NCBI GenBank assembly: GCA_035910535.1
Contig: JAMHXF010000111.1
Coordinates: 248,001-312,000, forward strand
DNA: 64,000 nucleotides
Direction of reading: 5' to 3'
From: Archangium_A sp035910535
Lineage (GTDB): Bacteria; Myxococcota; Myxococcia; Myxococcales; Myxococcaceae
Numbering within the stretch: the first letter of the stretch is position 1; each line of letters begins with the position of its first letter. The notes beneath the pieces are model-generated. The model worked only from the letters and a program-made list of their open reading frames with translations, was not told the DNA's origin and made no database searches. The position numbers and the translations under genes were made by a program. This document shows positions 8,967 to 17,985 of the stretch, one piece after another.

Positions 8967-10439
8967 TCAGTACGCCTTCGCGAGCACGATGCGACCGGGC
9001 GAGTCGTTGCCCGTGAGCACGCACTTGCCGGGCTCCTGCTTCAAGTCGAAGGGGCGGTTGCGCGTGGTCAGGCCGAACTCTTCTTTGAAGCGCTTCTCGG
9101 TCTCGGGCGTGCCGTCCCAGTGCGCGAGCAGGAAGCCGTCTTTCGACTTCAGCTCGTCGACAGAGTTCACCTCGAAGGTGTTGGCCGTCATGTGCTCTTT
9201 CGCCTTCTGGAACAGCTCTTTCTGCATCTGCTCCAGCAGCTCGGCAGCGCGCGAGACGACCGCGTCGAGGCTCAGCGTTTCTTTTGCCTTGTTGTCGCGG
9301 CGCGCGAGCACGGCCTGGTTCTGCGCGAGGTCCTTCGGGCCCAGCTCGGCGCGCAGGCAGACGCCGCGCAGCTCGTACTCGGCGTACTTGAAGCCCGGGC
9401 CCTTGGTCTCGTCGTCGTCGACGAGCACGCGAAGGCCCAGCTTCTTCGCTTCGGCCGCCAGCGCGTGCGCCTTCTCACGCACCGGGCCGCGCTCTTCAGG
9501 CGTCTTGCCGATGATGATGATGACCAGCTGCGTAGGCGCCAGCTTCGGCGGCACCACGAGGCCCGCGTCATCGGAGTGCGTCATGATGAGCGCGCCGATG
9601 AGCCGCGTCGAGACGCCCCACGACGTCTGCCACACGTACTCTTTTGCGCCTTCTTTCGACTGGTACATCGTGTCGAACATCTTCGCGAAGTTCTGCCCGA
9701 GCATGTGCGACGTGCCGGCCTGCAGGGCCTTCTTGTCCTGCATCATGGCTTCGATGGAGTACGTGTTCACCGCGCCGGGGAACTTCTCGCTCTCGGTCTT
9801 CTGGCCCTTGATGACGGGCATCGCCATGTAGTCCTCGGCGAAGCGCTCGTAGACGTCGAGCATTCGCAGCGTCTCTTCGGTCGCCTCGGCTTCGGTCGCG
9901 TGGCAGGTGTGGCCCTCCTGCCAGAGGAACTCCGTGGTGCGGAGGAACAGGCGCGGGCGCATTTCCCAGCGCATCACGTTCGCCCACTGGTTGATGAGAA
10001 TCGGGAGGTCCCGGTAGCTCTGCACCCAGTTGGTGAAGCTGCGGTTGATGATGGTCTCCGACGTGGGGCGAATGACGTAGCGCTCGCCCTCGGGCAGCGG
10101 CTTGCCACCGGCGTGGGTGACGACGGCGACCTGCGGCGCGAAGTCGGCGACGTGCTTCTTTTCTTTCGCCAGGTACGACTCGGGGATGAGCACCGGGAAG
10201 TACGCGTTCTGGTGGCCCGTGTCTTTGAACATGCCGTCGAGCACGCGCTGCATGTTTTCCCAGATGGCGTAGCCGTTGGGCCGAATCACCATGGAGCCGC
10301 GCACGTCGGAGTTGTCGGCCAACTTCGCGCGCTTGACGAGCTGGATGTACCACTCGCTGAAGTCGTCAGCGCGCGTGGGGAGCTTCAGGTTGTCGTTGCC
10401 CTTCTTCGGGGCGGGAGCGGGCTTCGATGCGTCGGACAT
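8967..10439 (-). CDS. proS: Prolyl-tRNA synthetase, archaeal/eukaryote-like type
   Basis: Charges tRNA-Pro with proline in the cytoplasm. At 490 residues it is of the shorter type lacking the bacterial editing insertion. Class II motifs are visible: motif 2 (RWEMRPRLFLRTTEFLWQEGHTCH region), the TxE-type RPTSETII and motif 3 (GVSTRLIGALIMTHSDDAGLV). An anticodon-binding domain and the type's C-terminal extension ending VLAKAY follow. ATG at 10439 was chosen; an in-frame ATG at 10466 would add only nine residues. TATAGC lies upstream close to the ATG, a near-match to the short-leader pattern. Confidence 0.95.
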   Translation of the reverse strand: MSDASKPAPAPKKGNDNLKLPTRADDFSEWYIQLVKRAKLADNSDVRGSMVIRPNGYAIWENMQRVLDGMFKDTGHQNAYFPVLIPESYLAKEKKHVADFAPQVAVVTHAGGKPLPEGERYVIRPTSETIINRSFTNWVQSYRDLPILINQWANVMRWEMRPRLFLRTTEFLWQEGHTCHATEAEATEETLRMLDVYERFAEDYMAMPVIKGQKTESEKFPGAVNTYSIEAMMQDKKALQAGTSHMLGQNFAKMFDTMYQSKEGAKEYVWQTSWGVSTRLIGALIMTHSDDAGLVVPPKLAPTQLVIIIIGKTPEERGPVREKAHALAAEAKKLGLRVLVDDDETKGPGFKYAEYELRGVCLRAELGPKDLAQNQAVLARRDNKAKETLSLDAVVSRAAELLEQMQKELFQKAKEHMTANTFEVNSVDELKSKDGFLLAHWDGTPETEKRFKEEFGLTTRNRPFDLKQEPGKCVLTGNDSPGRIVLAKAY

Positions 10440-10466
10440 GGGCTGGGCGCTATAGCCCAACTTCAC

Positions 10467-12116
10467 TCACCGGGTGGCGCTGCCCGAGCCGAAGTACACG
10501 ACGCCATCGCGGCCCACGCCGTCGAGCTCGACCAGCACTGAATCTCCTGTCGTGAGCGCGGTCGTCACGGTGACTGGAGGCGTCGCGCCTTCGGCCGGTG
10601 CGAGCGACCATTTCTCTGCGCCCAGCTCGTCGAAGACCGTGATGCGGGCCGCGGCGCGCGGCGGGTTCCAGGTGACGACGTCGCCGATGAAGGCCGCGGT
10701 GACGTCGACGCGGTCGACGCCGCGCTGGAGTCGCAAGGTGAGCGCCTCGGTGGGGCAGTCGGTGAAGCGCGCGCCGCCGCTTCGTTGTGAGTCTCCGCTG
10801 GCCGTCATGGTGTCGACGCGCGCCGCCACCAGGCCCGAGGTCAGCAGAGGAATGTTCAAGGTGAAGGTGCCGTCGGCCTTCGACGGCGCCGCGAGTGCGC
10901 ACCGCGTGCCCGCCTCGCCACAGAACGCGGTGACGTTGTTGCCCAGCACGCTGTCGTCGATGGCGACGACCTCGGCGTTGGCGACGGGTTGACCTTGCGT
11001 GTCGATGACGCGCCCGTCGAACTTGCAGAGCTTCGGGGTGCGTAGCGCCTCGGCGGAGATGGTGACGGTGCCGATGTCGCGACACGTCCCTCCACACGCG
11101 CCCGGCGTCGTCGGCTGCGGCAATGCGAGCAGCGCGTAGGGAACTCCGGCGTACTGCGTGCGCACCGCGTGCGAGTCGGCGCCGGTCGGCACGGAAATAC
11201 AGAACGCGCCGGCTGCGTCGCTCGCGACGGGCTCTGCGCCGGTCGACGTCAGCACCACGCCTTGCGCGGGCTTGTCTTCGGCGAGCGCGACGCCGGTGAG
11301 GCAGCCCGTTGACGGGAGTGCGCCGAGCACCGCGATGAAGCCGCTGGTTTGCGAAGGAAACCGCGCCACGGCCCCGCCGGCGTATTCCTGACGTTGCAAC
11401 GACGGCAGCGCGCTCTCGGGCAACGCGACGCCCGACTCAGAGAAGAGCGGGGCGGGCGCAAGGGCAGCCCACGTCGCGCGCTTCGCGTCGTACGTCGCGG
11501 CGAGCACCTCGAGCGTGCCGTTGCCGGACTGCGCGTCGGCGAGGCGACTCCACGCCGTCGCGGGAACTCGCAGCTCCAGCGCGCCTTCGGCTCCGCCCTG
11601 CAGGTTGACGTACGCGAGCGCCAACGGTGCGCCCAGCGCCGTCGAGGCCTGCAGCGGGTTCTCGAGCTCGAGCTCGAAGCTCGCGGCTTCTCCGCCCGCG
11701 GCGCCCGGTGGTTCGAGCCACTCGACGTCGACCCGTGCGGCAGCGCACGCCGTGTCGACACAGTCGAAGGTCGTCAACGGCTGCAGCGACGCTGACTGGG
11801 CGAGCTCGGTGTAGGGGCCCGCGCGCAGCGACTTGATGAAGGGCGCGAAGCCGGCCTTCTCGACGACGAGCGTGAGCGTGCTGCGCTCGGTGAGGCTCGC
11901 CGCGAGGCGGTAGCCACCGGCGCTCGAGCTCTCGCCGCGCGCCAGCTCGCTGCTGTCGTTGCGAAGCGTCACCGTCGCGCCAGAAACGGGCTCGCCGCGC
12001 TGCGCGAAGCCGCCGACGAATAACGTGCCGGTGATGATGACCTGCGACGACTCAGGGCGACGCAACGTCGGCGTACACGCCGTGAACGCGAGGCAGACCA
12101 ACAACAGCTCACGCAT
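10467..12116 (-). CDS. Lipoprotein with carboxypeptidase-regulatory-like (beta-sandwich) domains
   Basis: Predicted exported lipoprotein of 549 residues. Its N-terminus MRELLLVCLAFTAC has a lipobox cysteine at 14. Transthyretin or carboxypeptidase-regulatory-like folds recur, for example VIITGTLFVGGFAQRGEPV with SGATVTLRNDS and later FDGRVIDTQGQPVANAEVVAI. Such domains usually mediate adhesion or protein contacts on the surface. The longer open frame upstream was rejected because it lies wholly inside the PhlG-like gene. The start overlaps the end of that gene by 8 bases, suggesting coupling. Specific function is unknown. Confidence 0.72.
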   Translation of the reverse strand: MRELLLVCLAFTACTPTLRRPESSQVIITGTLFVGGFAQRGEPVSGATVTLRNDSSELARGESSSAGGYRLAASLTERSTLTLVVEKAGFAPFIKSLRAGPYTELAQSASLQPLTTFDCVDTACAAARVDVEWLEPPGAAGGEAASFELELENPLQASTALGAPLALAYVNLQGGAEGALELRVPATAWSRLADAQSGNGTLEVLAATYDAKRATWAALAPAPLFSESGVALPESALPSLQRQEYAGGAVARFPSQTSGFIAVLGALPSTGCLTGVALAEDKPAQGVVLTSTGAEPVASDAAGAFCISVPTGADSHAVRTQYAGVPYALLALPQPTTPGACGGTCRDIGTVTISAEALRTPKLCKFDGRVIDTQGQPVANAEVVAIDDSVLGNNVTAFCGEAGTRCALAAPSKADGTFTLNIPLLTSGLVAARVDTMTASGDSQRSGGARFTDCPTEALTLRLQRGVDRVDVTAAFIGDVVTWNPPRAAARITVFDELGAEKWSLAPAEGATPPVTVTTALTTGDSVLVELDGVGRDGVVYFGSGSATR

Positions 12117-12741
12117 CTGACTGCTCCTTCTCGTACAGGCCCGGCAGGAAGAACTCGAGGTTGCCGACCTCTTCGACATTGTGGCGCAACCAGGCGCGGC
12201 CCTTCGCTTCGCTGAAAATCGCGGGGCGCACGAAGCGGTTGAACACCGAGAACTCGGGAATACCGACGACGAGCGAGTTCTCGTAGCGCGTGCCCTGCGC
12301 CACGGCCTCGAAGCGGTAGCGCATCTCGGCGACGACCTGGCCCAGCACCACGTCGCGGTGCGCGAAGCCGCGCTCGTCGAGGAACTCAATCGTCGAGACC
12401 ACGTCGATGGCGTAGTCGGGGCGCGCGCCGAAGAACTCCTGAATGCGCACTTGCGCGCCGGCACCGAAGCGGCGGCCGTCATTCGCGGGGCGTACGTAGG
12501 TGAGCGCGAAATGGTCAGCCGGGTGCCACAGCCGGTAGCGCGGCACCGGGCCGAAGCCCACGTCGTGCTCGCCGTGCATGTTGTTGAACCACCACACGAG
12601 CATGGTGGGCGTCACGCCGCGCAGCACGTCGTGAACGATGGCGAACTCCAGCCGACCATCAGGGAGCGTCTTGACCGTGGTCTTCGCAGACTCGAGCGGC
12701 TTCATCGTCCACGGCACGCGCAGCGGCGGGAGCGGCTTCAT
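12109..12741 (-). CDS. 2,4-diacetylphloroglucinol hydrolase (PhlG)-like protein
   Basis: 210 residues resembling the PhlG / DAPG-hydrolase family, zinc enzymes that cleave a C-C bond in acylated phloroglucinols. Family-like features are the MLVWWFNNM and YRLWHPADH blocks (His73 and His77), and a C-terminal RHNVEEVGNLEFFLP with His187 and Glu191 spaced as the zinc-binding HxxxE of PhlG. It is shorter than PhlG proper (about 290 residues), lacking the N-terminal part. Substrate is unknown; the neighbours (tRNA synthetase, lipoprotein) give no hint. The promoter-like TACCGT lies 7 bases before the ATG. Confidence 0.72.
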   Translation of the reverse strand: MKPLPPLRVPWTMKPLESAKTTVKTLPDGRLEFAIVHDVLRGVTPTMLVWWFNNMHGEHDVGFGPVPRYRLWHPADHFALTYVRPANDGRRFGAGAQVRIQEFFGARPDYAIDVVSTIEFLDERGFAHRDVVLGQVVAEMRYRFEAVAQGTRYENSLVVGIPEFSVFNRFVRPAIFSEAKGRAWLRHNVEEVGNLEFFLPGLYEKEQSDA

Positions 12742-12748
12742 GCGCGCG

Positions 12749-12754
12749 ACGGTA
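12749..12754 (-). promoter_or_regulatory. Candidate -10 hexamer (TACCGT)
   Basis: Minus-strand TACCGT ends 7 bases before the ATG of the PhlG-like gene and fits the TAnnnT short-leader pattern. Confidence 0.35.
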
Positions 12755-12841
12755 CTGCACTGCGCGCCACAAATCGTTCGGGCCCGAGGCGTGGGTCATT
12801 TGAGTTCATACCTTCTCGCGTTCGTCGGTTAGACGGGCGGC

Positions 12842-14245
12842 ATGGCCCAGACGCACTTCAAACGTCTCGACGACGAGGGCAAAGCGCTCCACGACAACTG
12901 GGACGACATCGCGCGCCACGCGCTGCTGGTCGCGGTGCTCGCCGTCATCGTGTGGGCGGCGTGCACGGCGCTGCGCGAGGCGGTGCACGTGGCGTTGCAC
13001 TTCTTGTTTCACGTGAGCGAAGGGCACGACGTCACCGGCCTGGTGACGCTGCTGTTGGTGATGGCGAGCGGCGCTGCGGTGCGCGGCGTGTTGCTGCGGC
13101 GTGAGGCGTGGCGCGACGCCGCGGGTGACGGCATCGAGCTGGCGTTGTCGAACTACCACGTGACCTACGACCACGCAGGCGACGACCCACAACCCCGCTA
13201 CGCGCGGCCCACCTTCATGCTCGCCGCGCGAAAGTTCGTCGCCACGCTGCTGACGCTGGGGCCCGGTGGCTCCGGCGGGCTCGAGGCGCCGGTGGTGCTC
13301 ATTTCAGAGTCGCTCGCCTCGGGCTTCTCGCGCGTGTTGCGGGTGCGTTCCGAATACGAGCTGCGCACGTATCAACTGGTCGGCATCGCCGCGGCCGTCG
13401 CCACGTTGTTGGGCGCGCCGTTCACTGCGGCGCTCTTCGCCACGGAGATCGCCTACGGAGATCGCATCATCTACCGGAAGCTCGCGTGGGCGCTGTGGGC
13501 GGGCGTCATCGCGTTCTGGCTCAACACGCGCTTGCACGGCTTCGTGCCGCTCTTCACCGCGCCGCCGCATTCACCGGTCTACGACGTGTCTGAATACATC
13601 GCCGCTGCGCTGGTGGCCGTCGCGGTGTCGATGCCCGTCGCGCTCGGCTTCGGCCTGGCCATGAGCCAGCTGCGGCTGCTCGTGGCGCGCATGCGGCCGG
13701 CGTGGCACGCGGTCATCTCGATGCTCGCGGCGGGTTGCCTCGCCATCGTGTTCTTCAACGTCACCGCGTTGCCCGTCAGCCACATTCTGGGCACCGGCGA
13801 AGAGACGGTGCGCGCGGTGCTCGACGGCGACGCGAAGGTGACGGTGTGGTGGGTGTTGGCGCTGCTGCTCGTGGGCAAGATGGCGACGACGGCGTTGACG
13901 CTGGGCGGCGGTGGCTCAGCGGGCCTGCTGATTCCCAGCATGTACCTGGGCGGCGTGGCCGGAGCGCTGGTCGCGCAGCTGGTCAACCTCACGGGCCTCG
14001 CGCACCTCGACCCGGCGCTGTTCGCGGTGGTGGGCATCGGCAGCTCGTTGGTGGCGGTGGTCGGCGTGCCGCTCGCGGCCATCGCGCTCGTCTTCGAGGT
14101 GTTCGGCAAGGCGTACGGCCCGCCGGCCATTCTCGCGTGCGGGGTGACGTACCTCGTGACGTTGAAGTTCAAGATCTACAAACAGCAGCGTGTCTCACCC
14201 GACCCCGAGGGCGACGAGACCGGCGGTGCGGTGCGCGAGCCGTAG
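12842..14245 (+). CDS. ClC-family chloride channel or chloride/proton antiporter
   Basis: Integral inner-membrane protein of 467 residues with about ten to twelve hydrophobic segments. The selectivity-filter block GPGGSGGLEAPVVL is near residue 140. The second filter-type block GGGGSAGLLIPSMYLGG is near 355, and the segment GIGSSLVAVVGVPLAAIALVFE fits helix N. It lacks C-terminal CBS domains. I cannot assign channel versus antiporter from sequence alone: the GSGGLE loop differs from the usual GxGIPE, and the gating-glutamate context is altered. TAGACG lies about 10 bases upstream of the ATG, a near-match to the short-leader pattern. Confidence 0.88.
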   Translation: MAQTHFKRLDDEGKALHDNWDDIARHALLVAVLAVIVWAACTALREAVHVALHFLFHVSEGHDVTGLVTLLLVMASGAAVRGVLLRREAWRDAAGDGIELALSNYHVTYDHAGDDPQPRYARPTFMLAARKFVATLLTLGPGGSGGLEAPVVLISESLASGFSRVLRVRSEYELRTYQLVGIAAAVATLLGAPFTAALFATEIAYGDRIIYRKLAWALWAGVIAFWLNTRLHGFVPLFTAPPHSPVYDVSEYIAAALVAVAVSMPVALGFGLAMSQLRLLVARMRPAWHAVISMLAAGCLAIVFFNVTALPVSHILGTGEETVRAVLDGDAKVTVWWVLALLLVGKMATTALTLGGGGSAGLLIPSMYLGGVAGALVAQLVNLTGLAHLDPALFAVVGIGSSLVAVVGVPLAAIALVFEVFGKAYGPPAILACGVTYLVTLKFKIYKQQRVSPDPEGDETGGAVREP

Positions 14246-14258
14246 TAAACGACGCGCC

Positions 14259-16196
14259 ATGCACAAACTGCTCTTGCTGGCGTCTCTGGTGGCAACTCCG
14301 GTGCTTGCGCAAGACGGAGGCGTTCCGCTCATCGCGCGCGACCTGCTCTTCGGTAACCCGGAGCGCACGCGACCTTCTGTTTCACCCGACGGCAAGCTGA
14401 CCGCGTGGCTCGCCCCCGACGCGAAGAACGTGCTGCAGGTGTGGGTCGACGGCGCGGTCGTCACCGCCGACAAGAAGCGCGGCATTCGCAGCTACTCATG
14501 GAGCGAAGACTCGAGGTCGATTCTCTTCGGGCAAGACGCCGACGGAGACGAGAACTTCCACGTCTTTCAGGTCGAGCTGGCGACGAAGAATGTTCGCGAT
14601 TTGACGCCGTGGCAGGGCGTGCGCGCGGCGATCCTCGCGACGTCGAACAAGCAGCCCAACGTGGTGCTCGTCACCATGAACGCCCGCAACCGCAAGTTCA
14701 TGGACGTGTACCGCGTGGCGCTCGACACCGGCGCTGTCGCGCTCGACACCGAGAACCCCGGCGACGTGAATGATTGGGGCGTCGACGCGCAGCTTCAGGT
14801 TCGTGCGGCGAGCGCGACGACGAAAGACGGCGGCACCGAGCTGCGTATTCGCGACTCGGTGAAGGCGCCGTGGAAGGCGTTCATCACCGTTGGGCTCGAA
14901 GAGAACCTCGACTTCATCGACTTCACTGAAGACGGGAGAGGCGTGGTGCTGCTCAGCAGCGTCAACTCCGACACCACGCGGCTGCTCGAGAAGAACCTCA
15001 AGTCGGGCGCAGAGCGCGTGCTGGCCGCGAGCGAGAAGAGCGACGTGTTGGGCGTCATCGGCTACCCGGTCAAGCACGGCGTGCGCGCGGCATCGCTCGA
15101 CGTGAACGGTCGCGTGACGTGGGTGCCCACCGAGCCGTCGATGAAGGCCGAGCTCGAGCTGCTCGACGCCGCGCTCAGCGGTGACTTCTGGGTCGCGAGC
15201 ATGGACGCCGCCGACACACGGTGGATCATCGGTGAGACGCGCGACGTGGGGCCGCAGCGCTTCTGGAGCTTCGACCGCAAGACGAAGAAGTTGGAGCTGC
15301 TCTTCAGCGCGCAGCCGAAGCTCGAAGGTCTGCCGCTCGCCGAGATGAAGCCCGTCACCATCACCGCTCGCGATGGGCTGGCGTTGCCGTCGTATGTGAC
15401 GTTGCCGCCGGGCAAGGCGCCGAAGAACCTGCCGATGGTGTTGCTGGTGCACGGCGGCCCGTGGGGTCGTGACTCGTGGGGCCAGAACTCGAGCGCGCAG
15501 TGGCTCGCCAATCGTGGTTACGCGGTGCTGCAGGTGAACTTCCGCGCGTCGACGGGCTTCGGGAAGAAGTTCCTCAACGCGGGAAATCGTCAATGGGGCT
15601 TGTCGATGCATGACGACCTGCTCGACGCGGTGAATTGGGCCGTGAAGGAAGGCGTCGCCGACCCGAAGCAGGTCGCCATCATGGGCGGCAGCTACGGTGG
15701 CTATGCGACGTTGGCCGGCCTCGCGTTCACGCCTGACACGTTCAAGTGCGGCGTCGACATCGTCGGGCCTTCGAACCTGTTCACGTTGCTCTCGACGATT
15801 CCCCCGTACTGGGCGGCGTTCCGCGCGCAGATGGTGCGTCGTATGGGTGACCCTGACAATGCCGCCGACAAGGAGCTGCTGACGCGCGCGTCGCCGCTGT
15901 TCTCTGCCTCGAAGATCAAGGCGCCGTTGCTCATTGCTCAGGGCGCGAATGATCCACGCGTGAAGGCGGCCGAGAGCGAGCAGATCGTCGCGGCGATGGA
16001 GAAGAACGGTCTGCCGGTGACGTACGTCGTGTACCCCGATGAAGGTCACGGCTTTGCGCGCCCCGAGAATCGCATCGACTTCTACGCGCGCGCGGAGGCG
16101 TTCCTCGCCACATGTCTGGGCGGGCGCGCCGAGCCGTTGACGAAGATTGAAGGAGCCACTGCGCAGGTGAAGGTGGTCCCCGCGAAGAAGAAATGA
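14259..16196 (+). CDS. Secreted S9-family prolyl oligopeptidase / acylaminoacyl peptidase
   Basis: Serine peptidase of 645 residues with a signal peptide (MHKLLLLASLVATPVLAQ), so likely periplasmic or secreted. The N-terminal beta-propeller (GNPERTRPSVSPDGKLTAWLAP...) is followed by an alpha/beta hydrolase domain. The catalytic triad is clear: Ser478 in MGGSYGGY, Asp565 in GANDPRV and His597 in EGHGF. The oxyanion region HGGPWGRDSWG is present. The ATG at 14259 was preferred because it begins the signal peptide; longer readings start inside the ClC gene. It ends ATGA-overlapping the next gene. Confidence 0.93.
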   Translation: MHKLLLLASLVATPVLAQDGGVPLIARDLLFGNPERTRPSVSPDGKLTAWLAPDAKNVLQVWVDGAVVTADKKRGIRSYSWSEDSRSILFGQDADGDENFHVFQVELATKNVRDLTPWQGVRAAILATSNKQPNVVLVTMNARNRKFMDVYRVALDTGAVALDTENPGDVNDWGVDAQLQVRAASATTKDGGTELRIRDSVKAPWKAFITVGLEENLDFIDFTEDGRGVVLLSSVNSDTTRLLEKNLKSGAERVLAASEKSDVLGVIGYPVKHGVRAASLDVNGRVTWVPTEPSMKAELELLDAALSGDFWVASMDAADTRWIIGETRDVGPQRFWSFDRKTKKLELLFSAQPKLEGLPLAEMKPVTITARDGLALPSYVTLPPGKAPKNLPMVLLVHGGPWGRDSWGQNSSAQWLANRGYAVLQVNFRASTGFGKKFLNAGNRQWGLSMHDDLLDAVNWAVKEGVADPKQVAIMGGSYGGYATLAGLAFTPDTFKCGVDIVGPSNLFTLLSTIPPYWAAFRAQMVRRMGDPDNAADKELLTRASPLFSASKIKAPLLIAQGANDPRVKAAESEQIVAAMEKNGLPVTYVVYPDEGHGFARPENRIDFYARAEAFLATCLGGRAEPLTKIEGATAQVKVVPAKKK

Positions 16197-17566
16197 GAGC
16201 GCTCGCGCTGCTGGGCGGGCTGACGTTGTTTGGCTGTGCGCACATGCCCGAATGCGCAGCGCACGGCGGCTCGTCGTGGCAGGAGCTCCGCTCGACGCAC
16301 TTCGTGGTGCGCACCGACGCGAACCCCGAGGTCGCGAAGCGCGCCGTCGTCGACCTCGAGCGGGCGCAGACGGCGTTGACGACCTCCTTCCCGATGGTCG
16401 CGAACGCACCGCGGCTCGAGGTGGTGCTGTTCTCGAACCAGCGACAGTTGAACCTGCTCGTGCGCGGCGGGCACGACCTCGACGGCGGGCTGTTGCGCGA
16501 CTGGCGCAGTCAGGTGCTGGTGCTGAGCACCGAAGGGCACCTCATGGGCGATTCAGTGCGCATGCAGGTGGTGTTGCACGAGCTCGCGCATCACCTCACG
16601 GGGCATCGGTATGCGCGGCAGCCGTGGTGGTTGTCTGAGGGCTTCGCGATGTACGTCGAGAACGGGCAGCTCGACGCGCAGCTGAACACCGCGCACTTCG
16701 GTGGTGTGCCGCGCGACGTGGAGAAGACGCTGGGCAGGTGGGGCCCGCTGCCGCTCGAAGACCTGTGGAGTTCGCCGCCGGGCGTCGGGCCTCGTGCTGC
16801 GTGGCACTACTCCGCGAGCGCGTGGTTCTGGGTGCACTTCTTCATGAACACGCAGGGCCCGTCGTTTCAGCGCTTCCTCGAGGCGCTCGAGCAGGGCGTC
16901 GAGCCACGCGCTGCGTTCGCGACGCAGTTCATTCATCTGACGCCCGAGAAGTTGAAGGAAGCAGGCGCCGCGTATGCGCGCACCGGTACGTTCGAGACGC
17001 GCTTCGTCGTCACACCGCCGACGGTCGTCGACGTTCAGGTCTCGCCGCTCTCGAACGGTGACGTGCACGCGACGCTCGCGCGCGTCGCTCGGGTGGCTGG
17101 GAAGTATGACGAAGCAGTTCGTCAGGTGGAGCTCGGCGTGGCGTTGAACCCGCACACGGCTGACCTTCTCGAGCAGCTCGCGATTTCAACCTCGTCCACG
17201 GCGCCCGGTTACGAGCGGTTGATGGAGACGATGCTCGCCGTGCAGCCTGATGACGCGCGCACGTGGTTCTTCGTCGGTCGCGGTCGGAGAGACGCAGAGG
17301 CCGCGTACGAGCGCGCGGTGACGCTCGACCCCGGCCTGGGCCCGGCGTTGGTGGAGCTCGCGCTGCTGCGGAGTGATGAAGACCTGGCGGCGCGTGGTCT
17401 GGCTGCCATGCCGTGGAGCTTTCGTGCCGCGTGGGTCGCGTCGGTGGTCGCGGCGCGACGCGGAGAGTGCGCGCGAGCGCAGACGCTGTACCGCCGGGCT
17501 TCGGAAGCGCAGCGACGTGAGGTGACCGACGCAGTTCCGCCAGAAGAGCCGTGCGTGGCGCGGTAG
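16193..17566 (+). CDS. Lipoprotein with gluzincin-type HExxH motif and TPR-like tail
   Basis: 457 residues. The signal peptide MRALALLGGLTLFGC carries a lipobox cysteine. The N-terminal half resembles peptidase-MA-like proteins: a DUF1570-like start (SSTHFVVRTDANPEVA type), then HELAHH at residues 129-134 and WLSEGFAMYVE downstream, which fits the third zinc ligand. The C-terminal half has repeats typical of TPR (KYDEAVRQVELGVALNPHTADLLEQLA). Predicted zinc peptidase of the periplasm; substrate unknown. Its ATG overlaps the stop of the S9 peptidase gene, so the two peptidases are probably made together. Confidence 0.8.
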   Translation: MRALALLGGLTLFGCAHMPECAAHGGSSWQELRSTHFVVRTDANPEVAKRAVVDLERAQTALTTSFPMVANAPRLEVVLFSNQRQLNLLVRGGHDLDGGLLRDWRSQVLVLSTEGHLMGDSVRMQVVLHELAHHLTGHRYARQPWWLSEGFAMYVENGQLDAQLNTAHFGGVPRDVEKTLGRWGPLPLEDLWSSPPGVGPRAAWHYSASAWFWVHFFMNTQGPSFQRFLEALEQGVEPRAAFATQFIHLTPEKLKEAGAAYARTGTFETRFVVTPPTVVDVQVSPLSNGDVHATLARVARVAGKYDEAVRQVELGVALNPHTADLLEQLAISTSSTAPGYERLMETMLAVQPDDARTWFFVGRGRRDAEAAYERAVTLDPGLGPALVELALLRSDEDLAARGLAAMPWSFRAAWVASVVAARRGECARAQTLYRRASEAQRREVTDAVPPEEPCVAR

Positions 17567-17569
17567 CAT
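17564..17569 (+). promoter_or_regulatory. Candidate -10 hexamer (TAGCAT)
   Basis: TAGCAT straddles the stop of the preceding gene and ends 8 bases before the GTG at 17578. It suggests that the two-gene unit that follows has its own short-leader promoter. Confidence 0.35.
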
Positions 17570-17577
17570 CGGCCTCC

Positions 17578-17985
17578 GTGCAAGTCGCGCCGCTCTCAGA
17601 GAAGCATCTGGGTGAACTCCAGCTCGCGACCGAGCGCGCGTTGCAGCAGTGGGCCAAAGACATCTTCGCGCCACCGGAGATCCTCTCGGCCATGGAGCGG
17701 GTGTTGTTGTTTCTGCGGCAGAACGGCGGCGCCTCGAAGCAGGCGCGACAAGTGACGTCGCTGGCCTTCATCGTCGGTGAGCAGGTGGTGCAGCTCGCCG
17801 GGTGGAGGTGGATGAGCGTGAGTGACGACGCGTCGTTGAACCCGGCCATCGTGTCACCCGACGCGACGCGCGCGGTGTTGGTCGTCGACGCGATGACGAT
17901 GCTGGTGACAGGCAAGGGCGCACTGGGGCCGCTCGTGCGCGCCTGCCTCGACGGAACGGAGCATGAACACGTGGTGAAGCTGTGA
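17578..17985 (+). CDS. Hypothetical protein (135 aa)
   Basis: I do not recognise a family. GTG at 17578 is preferred because earlier starts lie inside the preceding gene. The N-terminus is helical (LSEKHLGELQLATERALQQWAKDIF). The C-terminal part looks like a small alpha/beta domain, with strands alternating with Asp/Ala-rich loops (LVVDAMTMLVTGKG). There is no signal peptide or membrane segment. It overlaps the next gene through GTGA, so the two form a translationally coupled pair. Confidence 0.65.
   Translation: MQVAPLSEKHLGELQLATERALQQWAKDIFAPPEILSAMERVLLFLRQNGGASKQARQVTSLAFIVGEQVVQLAGWRWMSVSDDASLNPAIVSPDATRAVLVVDAMTMLVTGKGALGPLVRACLDGTEHEHVVKL

Noticed and set aside
8244..10541. Plus-strand open frame of 765 codons over larC and proS
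   Set aside because: Antisense to two strongly conserved enzymes; Arg/His/Val-rich low-information sequence without signal peptide or motif.
12117..12482. N-terminal extension of the carboxypeptidase-regulatory-like lipoprotein
   Set aside because: It lies inside the PhlG-like gene in another frame, and the ATG at 12116 gives a lipobox signal.
14496..16409. Minus-strand open frame of 637 codons over the S9 peptidase
   Set aside because: Antisense shadow; the S9 gene has a full catalytic triad at correct spacing.
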